Shown here one piece after another: positions 27,201 to 35,827 of a stretch of DNA of 64,000 nt. Within the stretch, counting starts at the first letter, position 1. The number at the start of each line of letters is the position of its first letter. The stretch comes from Eubacteriales bacterium. GTDB taxonomy: Bacteria; Bacillota; Clostridia; Lachnospirales; Lachnospiraceae. The position numbers and the translations under genes were made by a program. The DNA lies in NCBI GenBank assembly GCA_030537135.1, contig JAUNOP010000006.1, positions 1-64,000 on the forward strand, in the 5' to 3' direction. Below the pieces are notes generated by a model, which was not told the DNA's origin, made no database searches, and saw only the letters and a program-made list of their open reading frames with translations.

Positions 27201-29452
27201 TCAAGCAGCTGATAGGCCTCGTCAATAAAGAGAACGCCGTCCAGAGCTCTAGCGGCAAGCTCAGCAAAATTTTTGCCGCTGTTTATCAGATTCACCAGGT
27301 CGCCTGCCGTATATTCAATCAGATGTCCACGCTTTAAAAGACCATGGTTTCGCAGAATCCTTCCCATATATCTGGCAACCGTTGTCTTTCCTGTGCCTGG
27401 ATTTCCGCTGAAAACATAGTGTCCCGGCGCGCTGGTATCTCCCATTACCATGCGCTTTCGGATTTTCTCAATCTGCTCCTTTACATAGGAAAGACCTGTG
27501 AGAGCAGACAGCTCCTCCATCACCTTTTCCCGCATTTTCGCCACAGGCTGAAGATAAGGAAGCATCTCGGACGGCAGGTGCCTCTCCTCCAGAATCTTCC
27601 ATTTCCTGCCGTTTTCCACCTCTGCTTCGTGGTGCCTGTCATTTTCCCAGCCAAGCTCCAAATTTGCAGAGAGCTTCACAGCCTCTCCGGCGTTTCCCCA
27701 GTTTTCTCCTGCAAGGTTCACCCAATTTTCGCAAAAATCATCCAGCTTTGCAGAGAAGGCCTCTGAGAAGCGAAAGCCTCTTTCCTGTACATAGAGCTGT
27801 AGGATTTTTTGCATTTCCTCCGGCGTATAATCCTCTATATGAAGGCAAAGCCGAAAGCGCCTGGCAAGTCCCGGATTTGCATTGATAAATCGATCCATCT
27901 CCTTCTGATAGCCTGCCACTACCAGAATAAACTGACCTGCAAACTCATCCATGGCCTTTACCAGAGTATCAATCGCCTCCTGCCCAAAATCTCTGCTATC
28001 TGAGCCTTCCTCCTTTTTCAGGGAATAAGCCTCGTCCACAAACAGCACACCGCCCAGGGCCTCCATCACTCTTGACCTGGTGAGGATAGCCGTCTGTCCA
28101 ATATACCCGGCCACCAGTCCTGCTCTGTCTGTTTCAACCACATGGCCGCTGGAAAGATAGCCCATTTCAAAATATAGCTGTCCCAGGAGCTTTGCCACCG
28201 TGGTTTTTCCTGTTCCAGGATTGCCGGTCAGAATCACATGCATCATATCCTTTTTGGAAGGAGCCGGCAAATCGGGCTGAAGCCTTGAGGATGTCAGATA
28301 CCGAACCTTTTCCTCACTGCTTGTATGCTTTCCTGCAAATTTTGTCAGCTGCTCCTTGATCTTTTGCATTCCAATCAGTCTGGCAAGCTGCTCTTCTCCT
28401 GTCAGATGCTTTTTCTCTCCAAACAGCTTATAGCAGTTGTCTGCTGTCAAAAGCTCTTCCCTGGAAGCACAGGCAAGCAGCCTGTGATAGAGCTGCTTGA
28501 CCCGAAGAGGCTTCTCGCTCTCGCTCATATATCGCTTTAATTCCAGGGCAATATCCAGAAGCTCCTTTGTTCTGACATGGAGGTTTACACGCTTTCCATC
28601 TGCTCTCAGGTTTGGCGCAAGTCTGAAATAATTCAGCATATTACGCAGCTCCAGGGCATTGGGAGCGCAGATGGAAATCACCTCCGGCATCCTGGATAAA
28701 TCCTGCTCCCTCTGCTGCCGATTCTCCTGGCTCTCCTCCACATTTCGGTTGATTTCCAAAAGCGACAGGAATTTCTGGTCAGAATAAACGAAAACCATGA
28801 TGTTCTGATTTTCCGAGGGCAGCTTCATATAATTGTGAATATTGTGCTGGCGTTCCTGTCCCAGGTCATGAATAAAGTCATTGGCATCATTGATGACAAC
28901 AGCCGTCTTGATGGAAGCGTCCCTCATGCAGGCGTCTATCTGGCGGTAAACCATTTCATTATCCTGCATTCCGCCGTGCAGAGGCCTGTCCGGCTGCCTC
29001 TGCATCTGTATTCCTGAGCTTTCTCCTCTCTCCCAGGCCTCCTTTAAACCCTCTTCCTTTGTTACAGTCAAAGGCTTGTCTTCCTTTTCAGATTTTGGAT
29101 AAGAGAGGGGCTTTTCATCTGGCTCCTTTGCTTTCTTCTTTCCCCATTTTCCTTTTTTCAGCCCAGAGGCCTTTGGCACGGCCTTTTTTTTCTCTTCCTT
29201 TGACGTCTTTGGCTGCTCTGCTCTTCTTCCTCTCAGCGTCAGTTCCATGGATATGTCGTCAAAATAGTAAAGCTTCCAATGTCTGTCATAAAAAATAATG
29301 CGCTCATAACCGTTTCTCTGTAATTCCGCAAACAGCATCCAGTCCAAATCCACGCTCCTTGCGCTGTCTGTATAGAATTCGTCAGCAGTAAGGCCCTGTA
29401 CATAGAAAAAGCGCTGCATTGCATTTTCCGGTGTAAAATAACTTCCGCTCAA
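24287..29452 (-). CDS. Four CbxX-type AAA+ modules fused to a trypsin-like serine protease
   Basis: 1,721 residues. A ~320-residue N-terminal region includes a charged linker (~85-140). Four AAA+ modules of the CbxX/CfqX (SpoVK-like) family follow, each with Walker A GNPGTGKTT (near residues 409, 681, 960 and 1243), Walker B GVLF[IV]DEAY and a following Arg-rich lid. A trypsin/HtrA-like domain ends the protein: His in ILTCNHVVE (~1549), Asp in RLDAALLKI (~1588), Ser in RGCSGGPVL (~1666). The triad is complete. There is no signal peptide or membrane segment, so it is a cytosolic ATP-driven remodeller carrying its own protease. I know of no standard bacterial protein with this layout. Confidence 0.85.
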   Translation of the reverse strand: MSGSYFTPENAMQRFFYVQGLTADEFYTDSARSVDLDWMLFAELQRNGYERIIFYDRHWKLYYFDDISMELTLRGRRAEQPKTSKEEKKKAVPKASGLKKGKWGKKKAKEPDEKPLSYPKSEKEDKPLTVTKEEGLKEAWERGESSGIQMQRQPDRPLHGGMQDNEMVYRQIDACMRDASIKTAVVINDANDFIHDLGQERQHNIHNYMKLPSENQNIMVFVYSDQKFLSLLEINRNVEESQENRQQREQDLSRMPEVISICAPNALELRNMLNYFRLAPNLRADGKRVNLHVRTKELLDIALELKRYMSESEKPLRVKQLYHRLLACASREELLTADNCYKLFGEKKHLTGEEQLARLIGMQKIKEQLTKFAGKHTSSEEKVRYLTSSRLQPDLPAPSKKDMMHVILTGNPGTGKTTVAKLLGQLYFEMGYLSSGHVVETDRAGLVAGYIGQTAILTRSRVMEALGGVLFVDEAYSLKKEEGSDSRDFGQEAIDTLVKAMDEFAGQFILVVAGYQKEMDRFINANPGLARRFRLCLHIEDYTPEEMQKILQLYVQERGFRFSEAFSAKLDDFCENWVNLAGENWGNAGEAVKLSANLELGWENDRHHEAEVENGRKWKILEERHLPSEMLPYLQPVAKMREKVMEELSALTGLSYVKEQIEKIRKRMVMGDTSAPGHYVFSGNPGTGKTTVARYMGRILRNHGLLKRGHLIEYTAGDLVNLINSGKNFAELAARALDGVLFIDEAYQLLDSGGGQRIISDLIPFMENNHDRLCVICAGYEEEMERFLSFNTGLKDRFSEIILFENYTGQELASILYTMLEAEGYQLDSQYREYSLRALTRYVQAHGKSKDFGNARYVREKYIPHSLDARNERLFGQYGEAVPREAKRMLTGEDIPAELVKYTKEKLPEPDTRSAMEKIDALIGYEGIKRELRSLLNSARYRQEDGSGARLVPETLHWVLKGNPGTGKTTIARLLGQVYKECGLLSKGHTVKVTRSDLVSEYLGGTAPKTRRMIDKAMDGVLFIDEAYALTKGEASGGGYGVEAISELVEAMTDRNGEFAVIAAGYPGDMDDFLRSNDGLSRRFKVFTLEDYTPSELHQILTLKCREAYMELAPSLDEKMDLFFANYKKAESKKRVWGNGGEAENVLRSMQQMWFAHPLINKDEDGTIHRILTEEHLQKEWQGHLKGKLQKEKKQETALERIQSMVGFAQVKTVLEDLLRLGNLSKQEGMEDLREDNTLHWILKGNPGTGKTTVAKLVGEVYREIGLLERGHCVKVTRADLCGQYIGETAQKTRKCIERAMGGVLFIDEAYMLKRRGEAGGDYGQEAIDTILEAMSDKNGLFAVIAAGYPREMDVFLNSNPGFASRFSGNIFTLEDYTAEELARIFENISMQKNFRLSEELQALLVPVFENMLKSRIKGWANGREAENLQKQMRIEWAKAPVIKTDEEGVKIRVFTPEHFPDKYRKYLPAEEQLSREKEEDNKQDKENYRLPFAALPSPREGFNYERDLQEQESGLAFIRGLSEDAQGREGYSFGSGFLMTSDGYILTCNHVVENCRSVEVMLRIPGRSDGDISWHKARVVRSSGRLDAALLKIDVMQYPSLPMRPGEKATVNGEPIYHMAYPFGAKLSDNTDELRPSLFQGYISSIQIKNGLERINTDMAAKRGCSGGPVLSKTDGTVIGILCGSQTEAGERLTEEINYVLPVRYIWEEMVRPREQGSVS

Positions 29453-29497
29453 TTTCTCCTCCTGTCAGCAGAGAGGCGCCCCTGCCCTGCTTTTGCT

Positions 29498-31069
29498 TTA
29501 TTGTCTCACAGTCCTGCCTACCTGCGGCATTTTAAGTCCCTCTCTGGATGCTCTGGCCGTTTCCCTTCCTGCTTCTACGTCATGAATATTTCCGACTCTT
29601 TCCACCTCTTTTGCGGTTCGCTCTCCATATTTCTGGGAGCAGGGGAAGCCTCCCTCTATGAGTCCTTCCTTTACAAGCTGACTTTGAATCACGCGATTGA
29701 TTCTGTCTCTTGTAACCGGGTTATTGTCTGCATTTCCAATAATCAGCTCCACATGATTGGCATCAATGCCGTCTGGTCCTGTCACTGGCGTAATCACAAC
29801 CGCTGCCTGGTCCCCTGTGACCGGATTCTGAAAAATGGCATGATATTCTTCTCTGTTTTCCTGTGCAAAATAATTACCGTCTCCATCTATCATCTGATAG
29901 TTTTCCCCAAGAAGCGCTCCTATCTTCTCTGTAAGAGTATAGCGGTTCACAGCCATGGTAAAATTTGTGTGAGAAGCATTCTCTACCTGCAGCACCTCCT
30001 GTGAAAGTCCAAGCAGAGCATTCACCTGCTCCTGAAGGTACTCTGTGGTTCTGCTCTCCAGATTTCTCAGCTTTTCTCTTCTGAAATCCGCAATACGCTC
30101 CTTTACAAGGGTGAACTGACCTCTTGTCCAGTAGTCCATTCCATTATCATCCTCAAGCTCTTCTCCGTCCAGCTCAAGCTCATAAATCCGGTTTTCTCCT
30201 CTCTGAAGCATTTCTGTGAGCTGAAGCTCTCTCTCCTTCAGAGCATTAAACCAGAAATTCCACTCTATCTCCTCCTGAAGCACAGTCTCCTTCAGATCCA
30301 TAGCATCATAGAAGGCCTCGCGCCCTCCGTCTGCGGAAGAACTCAGACGCCCTGCTGCCAAGTCCTCCTCTGCTATTCGGATTTTTTCACGCAGCCTTGC
30401 CAGCTCCCTTGGTGCAAAGAGCTGCGGGCGATAATTGTCAAGGATTTCATTCAGGATTCTGTTTGCCTGCTCTGTCCAGTACACAGCCAGTTCCCTCTCT
30501 CCGTCCTCCTTTGCGCGGATAGACTCCATGAGATTTTCAAGCTTAGAATCCACTGCGGCAAGCTTTGCATCCAGCTGCTCTTTCACATGTCCTAAGCTTC
30601 TCTGAAACTGTACCCTCTGCTCGGCAAGCTTTCGGTCTGTCTCCTTTTCCATATGCTGGAAGCCCTCCTGCATCTGTACTCTGGTTGCCGCAATAGCATC
30701 TCCAAGCCTCTGCTGCTGCGCCTGAAAATCCCGGCTCATATTTCGAAGCTGCTCTGCGTGTGCAGACTGCATCTGGGAAAGCTTCTGATTCTGGATTCGC
30801 TCTCTCTCCTTCATCTGCGCGTCAAGCTGCGAAATCCTGTGACTCTGCGCTGCCATTCCGGCGCTTGCCTCCCGAAGCCTGTGGTCTGCCTGGCGCAGCT
30901 TTTCCTGCAGGCTGCGGTTTGCCTCTGCCTGCTGCTTTCTGGTTTTTTCAAGCTCCCTCTGAAGAGCCTGGTTTTCTTTTTTGGAGCTGTTTCCCCGGCT
31001 TTCCAGATAACGAACCCTCTCTCTTAACTGACGAATCTGTCTCTGCTCCGCTGTTTCCCAATTACTCAT
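29498..31069 (-). CDS. Long coiled-coil protein, unknown function
   Basis: 523 residues. Residues ~5-190 are a continuous Gln/Arg/Glu-rich coiled coil (QIRQLRERVRYLESRG on). Residues ~195-350 are mixed helical. Residues ~370-480 look like a compact alpha/beta domain (ITPVTGPDGIDANHVELIIG). No known catalytic motif. No signal peptide. It lies 45 bp before the AAA/protease gene in the same run and could be a scaffold or substrate adaptor. I do not recognise the C-terminal domain. Confidence 0.65.
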   Translation of the reverse strand: MSNWETAEQRQIRQLRERVRYLESRGNSSKKENQALQRELEKTRKQQAEANRSLQEKLRQADHRLREASAGMAAQSHRISQLDAQMKERERIQNQKLSQMQSAHAEQLRNMSRDFQAQQQRLGDAIAATRVQMQEGFQHMEKETDRKLAEQRVQFQRSLGHVKEQLDAKLAAVDSKLENLMESIRAKEDGERELAVYWTEQANRILNEILDNYRPQLFAPRELARLREKIRIAEEDLAAGRLSSSADGGREAFYDAMDLKETVLQEEIEWNFWFNALKERELQLTEMLQRGENRIYELELDGEELEDDNGMDYWTRGQFTLVKERIADFRREKLRNLESRTTEYLQEQVNALLGLSQEVLQVENASHTNFTMAVNRYTLTEKIGALLGENYQMIDGDGNYFAQENREEYHAIFQNPVTGDQAAVVITPVTGPDGIDANHVELIIGNADNNPVTRDRINRVIQSQLVKEGLIEGGFPCSQKYGERTAKEVERVGNIHDVEAGRETARASREGLKMPQVGRTVRQ

Positions 31070-31102
31070 AGCTGTTTTCTCCTCTTCTTTTCCCCGGCAG
31101 GT

Positions 31103-31693
31103 CTACCAGTGGATTTTCTTCATACGGTCAAGCATTTCCTTTGATGGTATTCCCACCATTCTGATTTTGTCCTCGTGAACAAAGAGCTCCACATAGGCGT
31201 CCCGGGTTCCATAATCCAGCGCTTCCTTTTGATATCGGTCTGTAAGTGCAAGCGCCCTCTGGTTGGATGAGCCGCGAAGATTTTTTCCATCATTTCGCTC
31301 CTCCACATAAGCTCCGTCCACAAGAAGATCGCACAGAGCCAGCAGGCGTTCGATGTATTCTGAATGCTGAGCCTTCAGTTCCTCCAGAGTATTTCCGGTA
31401 TAGATAATGACTCCCATGTCCCTTTTCTTCCTGACCCTCGTAAGCATGTCAGAGAGCGCCTCTGCCTGCAAAAAGGGTTCTCCCCCGCTTATGGTAATCC
31501 CATCGCAGCCAGAGTTCAGGATTTCCTCTGCAAGCTCATCCGTGTCCCTGTCATAGCCCTCCTCCATATTCCAGGTGTCTGGAGAAATACAGCCAGGGCA
31601 TCTGCGCAGACACCCCTGCACCCACACGGCAAAGCGGTGCCCGGATCCAAGCGCCGTCACCTGCGCCTCTGTTCCGTGAATCCTGAGCTTCAT
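31103..31693 (-). CDS. NrdG-like radical SAM activase
   Basis: 196 residues from the ATG at 31693 (AGGTGACAGGA upstream). The radical SAM motif is CLRRCPGC (about residue 27). SGGEPFLQAEAL and the C-terminal LLVDGAYVEERNDGKNLRGSSNQR stretch closely match anaerobic ribonucleotide-reductase activating proteins. No nrdD or other glycyl-radical enzyme gene is in the window. Its place inside a chaperone/AAA run, 33 bp before a coiled-coil gene, suggests a different client, possibly a protein of this cluster. That is inference; it could also be a displaced nrdG. Confidence 0.85.
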   Translation of the reverse strand: MKLRIHGTEAQVTALGSGHRFAVWVQGCLRRCPGCISPDTWNMEEGYDRDTDELAEEILNSGCDGITISGGEPFLQAEALSDMLTRVRKKRDMGVIIYTGNTLEELKAQHSEYIERLLALCDLLVDGAYVEERNDGKNLRGSSNQRALALTDRYQKEALDYGTRDAYVELFVHEDKIRMVGIPSKEMLDRMKKIHW

Positions 31694-31797
31694 TCCTGTC
31701 ACCTGCCTTCCTGTGAATTCTTTTATGTACATTTGCTTTATGTCATGCCTGCTTTTCAGGCTTTATTTCGTTATTCCAAGTACAGCAATCCATCACT

Positions 31798-32805
31798 TTA
31801 TTTCTTTTTCTGCCGTTCCCGTATTTTATCATACAGGGCTTTCGCATCCTCCAGAATCTCTCCAAGAAGCTGGCTGTAGGTGCTGCTAAGCTCTTGTCCC
31901 TGCCTTTTTACTCCATGGAGCTTGTCCAGAAAGCTTTGTTTGTCAAAATATCCCTCTGCAAGAATACTCTCCTCTATCCTCTCGCTTTCCTTAAGATAAG
32001 CCCTAAGCTCCTCATAGGCCTCTCCTGCCTCTGAAATCTGTCTGGATAATTCGGCTGCATCTGCTTCAAATTCCGTATTTCGGGCATTCTGGCGCTGTAT
32101 CTCCTTCTTATCTCTCTCTATCTGTTCCCTGAGTTCTCTCTCCCTGGCCTCTGTCCTGTCCTTTTCCTCAGACAGTCGCTCTGCTTCCTCCTGTATTTCC
32201 AAAAGCCTGCCCTCAAGCACCTTTAGCTCTGCTGACAGGCGATCTCTCTTTGCTGTTCTCTCCTCCTGCTCCCTGTCAAGCTCCTTTTCCTCTTTTTCGA
32301 GCTGCTTGAGGGTCTCTGGGGTAATCTCCTCCAAAATGCGTCTGTACTCGGCAACAGTCCTCTCCAGGTCTGCGAATCTTTCCCTGCGCTCTGTCAGTTC
32401 CTTGTCTCTTGACAAAAGCTCCTGATTTTCCTCTCGAAGCCTTTGCTCTGTCTCTTCTGCCTGTTGAATTGCCTCCCCAAGCTGCAGGGTTTTCTGATGC
32501 TGCTGTTCAATGAGCTGCATATTCTGCCCAATTTTCTGAAGAAGTCTTGCAGAGGTTTCTGAAATGGGCTCGTGATACTGAGCATAAAATCCACGAAGCC
32601 TCTCCCCTGCGCTTCCGCACCGCAGAAACATCCTCCTGAGCTGTCCGGTGTCTGCACCGGAAAATACATCTGGCTGCTTCTGAACGGCCTCCAGAAGATA
32701 GTCTGCCATCAAAAGCAGCAGCAGACCAGATTCCTGACTGTCCTTTGCCCTGTCAGCTGCATCCATCTGCATATTCAGAAAATTTCTGATTGCCTGATTA
32801 TCCAT
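31798..32805 (-). CDS. Coiled-coil protein in the Hsp70 cluster
   Basis: 335 residues from the ATG at 32805 (AAAAAAGGAGGATTC upstream). Residues 1-90 are a helical domain (MDNQAIRNFLNMQMDAADRA on). Residues ~95-290 are a Glu/Arg-rich coiled coil. The rest is a short helical tail ending KIRERQKKK. No catalytic motif. It lies 28 bp after the fourth Hsp70 gene and may be its cofactor or a scaffold. I do not recognise the family. Confidence 0.65.
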   Translation of the reverse strand: MDNQAIRNFLNMQMDAADRAKDSQESGLLLLLMADYLLEAVQKQPDVFSGADTGQLRRMFLRCGSAGERLRGFYAQYHEPISETSARLLQKIGQNMQLIEQQHQKTLQLGEAIQQAEETEQRLREENQELLSRDKELTERRERFADLERTVAEYRRILEEITPETLKQLEKEEKELDREQEERTAKRDRLSAELKVLEGRLLEIQEEAERLSEEKDRTEARERELREQIERDKKEIQRQNARNTEFEADAAELSRQISEAGEAYEELRAYLKESERIEESILAEGYFDKQSFLDKLHGVKRQGQELSSTYSQLLGEILEDAKALYDKIRERQKKK

Positions 32806-32833
32806 GAATCCTCCTTTTTTCAGCAAAAAACCA

Positions 32834-34396
32834 TTACTGTTTTCTGAGCGCTATTCTTTCCAGAAGCTTGTTGAGCTGGGTTCTTGTCTCCTTCCCTCCT
32901 GTGCTTTTGATGCACAGCTCTGGAATCATGTTTTCATCTACCCGAAGGCCGATTGCATACTCTCTGTTTTCCTCTTCCAGAGGAAAAATATCACTTACGC
33001 TTTCATCCAGAGAAAAAATCAGCCTCTCGTTCTCATTTCCGACATACATGCGCGCATAGCACTCGGACAATCCGGAGGGCATCACCCTTACCCTTTCCTG
33101 TGCATAAACCGGCTGCATATAGCGTTCTGTCAGCTCTCCCCTGCGAATTAAGGGAATAAAGCAATCGTGATAATGATATTCCTCATCCGGCTCTCCAAGC
33201 ACAATTCCAAGCTCATAGGGGAATACCGGGTCAACAGAAATCACCTCATCAGCAAGCAGGGCAGCGCCCTTTGCAATGGCCAGCGCCTTGTTCTCCTGAG
33301 AAAGAAGTTCGCTAAAGCGGATATCCTCTGCTCCCATCCTGCTGTCAAACAGCTCTCTCACAAGCGCCTCCACGCAGCAGAAATTGCTAAAGCCTCCTAC
33401 CATGACAACCTTAAATTTCTGAAATTCAAGCTCCCGTGCCTTCTGCATGGCTCTGACAGCCTTCTCAAGCACCGGACGGTTCACCCTGTCAAAGGCCTGC
33501 TTCAGGTGCCTGCACAGTACCTGGCGTCCTCCCAGAAAATTCAGAGAAAAAAGAGGCTCGTCCTCCACACCTTCTGGATAATCAAAATATTCCAGCATCA
33601 TCTCTGTGCAGATCTGCGTCTTTGCAATCAGCTTTTGCTCAAATTCATCTCTCACAAGAGTAAACTCATGCTCTTTCAGCATCATTCCCGCTTCCTCACA
33701 GAGAATACGCACAACCTCCTCGTCAAAGGCGCTTCCTGCGCATCCATGCTGCTCTCCTTCTTCTCCAAATCCACAGCTGTCAAGAACCCGGATTTTCTTG
33801 CCCTTTTTGACCTCGCACAGCGTAACGTCCAGCGTTCCGCCTCCAAAGTCAATAATCATCAGCGTTCCATCATAGGGAAGTCCTGATGGGTTCTTCTCTG
33901 GCTGCTGATATTGATACCGCCAGCAATAATATGCGGCAGCAGCCACGGGCTCGCTCTGAAAGCTGAACGACTCAATCTCCAGTTCCTTATAAATAGACTG
34001 GATGTTCTCCCTTGCCATAAAGTTGCTGTTCTCCCGATACCACGCTTCGGGAATGGTCATGACAATCTTGTTCTGCTCATTTCCCTCCCTCTGAAACAGC
34101 TTCAAAAGCTCTCTGATATAGTCCCTGGCCGCTATATGAGCTGTCTTTTCCTTTCCCGGAAGGAGCGCGTCAAAATCGCTTCCCAGACGCAGCTTAAAAT
34201 GAGAGCAGGTTTTGGGATTTCCTGCCTCTGCCTTTGCCGCATCTCCGATTTCTATTACCCTGCCATAGGAAATGACTGTAGGAATATAGGGATTGCTTCC
34301 TGCCTGGGGGCGAAAGCAGTCCAGAGCCCTTCGTTCCCTGTCATAATAGCTGATAATACTGTTTGTGGTACCAAAATCAAATCCAATATTGCTCAT
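32834..34396 (-). CDS. Hsp70-family protein (fourth paralogue, divergent type)
   Basis: 520 residues from the ATG at 34396 (GGAGGATAGGATT). Hsp70 ATPase motifs: phosphate-1 GFDFGTTNSIISYY, phosphate-2 IIDFGGGTLDVTL (~182), adenosine motif VGGFSNFCCVEAL (~334), connect-2 NKALAIAKGAALL. It differs clearly from the three tandem paralogues upstream and is nearer to bacterial Hsp70-like proteins of unknown role. About 130 residues follow the ATPase domain, shorter than DnaK, with no lid-like helical domain. It lies 23 bp after the GrpE-like gene, an order reminiscent of grpE-dnaK. Confidence 0.85.
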   Translation of the reverse strand: MSNIGFDFGTTNSIISYYDRERRALDCFRPQAGSNPYIPTVISYGRVIEIGDAAKAEAGNPKTCSHFKLRLGSDFDALLPGKEKTAHIAARDYIRELLKLFQREGNEQNKIVMTIPEAWYRENSNFMARENIQSIYKELEIESFSFQSEPVAAAAYYCWRYQYQQPEKNPSGLPYDGTLMIIDFGGGTLDVTLCEVKKGKKIRVLDSCGFGEEGEQHGCAGSAFDEEVVRILCEEAGMMLKEHEFTLVRDEFEQKLIAKTQICTEMMLEYFDYPEGVEDEPLFSLNFLGGRQVLCRHLKQAFDRVNRPVLEKAVRAMQKARELEFQKFKVVMVGGFSNFCCVEALVRELFDSRMGAEDIRFSELLSQENKALAIAKGAALLADEVISVDPVFPYELGIVLGEPDEEYHYHDCFIPLIRRGELTERYMQPVYAQERVRVMPSGLSECYARMYVGNENERLIFSLDESVSDIFPLEEENREYAIGLRVDENMIPELCIKSTGGKETRTQLNKLLERIALRKQ

Positions 34397-34419
34397 AATC
34401 CTATCCTCCACTGTCAGAT

Positions 34420-35748
34420 TCAGTCAGCGGGCATTCTTCTTCCAACCGTAACCTTTGCTTTTACGCAGATTTCCTCTTCCCTCTTAAATCCATAATGAAT
34501 CACCCCGGACACAGCCTCTGTCCCCAAAAGTGCAGAAAAGACCTTTTCAAATGTCTCTGTCTCACCGCTCTGAGGCGCTATGGTGTCCTCCTCTCTCTTA
34601 TGGCCTGCCTCTGCTCCAAAATCAGACGGCTCTCCTTCCTCATGAATTTCCTCGTCAAAGCGCTCTCCCTGCTTTGGAATATAATGCTCATAGCCCATTC
34701 TGTTAAGAACCTTCAGAAAACGCTTCAGGTATTTTTCAATCTGTGTGGTCTTAAGTCCCAGCTCCTCCTCATGCACATTATAGAAGAGCTGCTCCTGCAG
34801 CTCGCAGAAATTCCAGAGCAGAGCCTCTGTGTCGTCACGCCGTATTCTGCGCTCCGTATCCACCACAGCATTTGCGGCATTTGCGGCGCTTCTTCTAAGC
34901 TCCAGGATGGTTTTCTCTGTGTAGCCTACAAGCCTCTGCAAAAGCTCCTGGGTACTGCCCTCCAGCTCTGTCACCAGATCCCCGGCAGTGCTTTTAAAGC
35001 TTCTGCTGACTCCCCGCATGTCCTCGCAGAGCCTGTCCTCAAATTGTGTTCTCCGCTCTATATCTGCACGTACCTCTCTGAGATATGCTTCGTTTTCCTC
35101 CTGCCTGAGCTGGCAGACTGCGCTGGCTTGGATTTTGTGAAGCTCCTCCTGCTTGCGCTGTTCTATCTCCTGCTTTGCCTGGGCAAGAAGGAGAGTTCTG
35201 GATTTGGCAAATTCTTCTGTAAGCTCTGCCTGGAGTCTTTCTCTTTCTCTTCGCAGCTCCTCGTCAAGAGCCTCCTGCTTTTTCCTTCTGGAAAGATTTA
35301 TTTCGCTCTCTATCTCAGCTGCTTTGCGCCCAAGAGCTTCGATTTCCGCCCTTTTCTCTTCCAGCTTCCGGCCGTCGTATTTGAGGGGGAGATTGGCAAG
35401 GAGTTTTTTAAGTTCCTCGATTTCATTGGAATCGCATGTACAGGATGGGTCTAAAAAGTACTGGATTTCATTTAGTTCTGCCGGTCTCTTTTGGAAGCTC
35501 CATACAGCTCTCAAAATCATGAGATAAGAATAGGGTATTTTTCTTGTTCTGTATAGCTCCTGCCCAATTCCCTCTGCAAGGGCTGAGGTTTTTTGTTCTC
35601 TGAATTCATATGTTACCTGATCAACTAATTCCAGGAAGCGTTCGCCCCTCCATTGCTGATTTGGGATACGTCTCTTTACCTTATATATGTATTCACAGTC
35701 TTGGTAAATCTGATTCCATAGTTCTAATGAATTTTTTGGTTGTTCCAT
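34420..35748 (-). CDS. Coiled-coil protein with a C-terminal GrpE-like domain
   Basis: 442 residues. Residues 1-115 form a helical domain. Residues ~130-235 are a strong coiled coil. Residues ~255-335 are helical. The C-terminal ~100 residues resemble the GrpE head: LNRMGYEHYIPKQGERFDEE matches the 'G..FDP..HE' signature, and GVIHYGFKREEEICVKAKV matches the final 'GY....R.A.V.V' strand. GrpE exchanges nucleotide on Hsp70, so this is probably a dedicated exchange factor for the adjacent Hsp70s. It is more than twice the usual GrpE length because of the N-terminal extension. Confidence 0.7.
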   Translation of the reverse strand: MEQPKNSLELWNQIYQDCEYIYKVKRRIPNQQWRGERFLELVDQVTYEFREQKTSALAEGIGQELYRTRKIPYSYLMILRAVWSFQKRPAELNEIQYFLDPSCTCDSNEIEELKKLLANLPLKYDGRKLEEKRAEIEALGRKAAEIESEINLSRRKKQEALDEELRRERERLQAELTEEFAKSRTLLLAQAKQEIEQRKQEELHKIQASAVCQLRQEENEAYLREVRADIERRTQFEDRLCEDMRGVSRSFKSTAGDLVTELEGSTQELLQRLVGYTEKTILELRRSAANAANAVVDTERRIRRDDTEALLWNFCELQEQLFYNVHEEELGLKTTQIEKYLKRFLKVLNRMGYEHYIPKQGERFDEEIHEEGEPSDFGAEAGHKREEDTIAPQSGETETFEKVFSALLGTEAVSGVIHYGFKREEEICVKAKVTVGRRMPAD

Positions 35749-35827
35749 CTGTTCCTCCTATCTTCTCTAGGCGTCTTAGCTGTCTCCTGCATTGACAGCT
35801 TTCCTTTTAGGGGAAGTCTTCTGAGAG

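Noticed and set aside
31103-31693. Naming the gene nrdG
   Set aside because: Sequence fits the family, but without nrdD nearby the client is uncertain, so no symbol was given.
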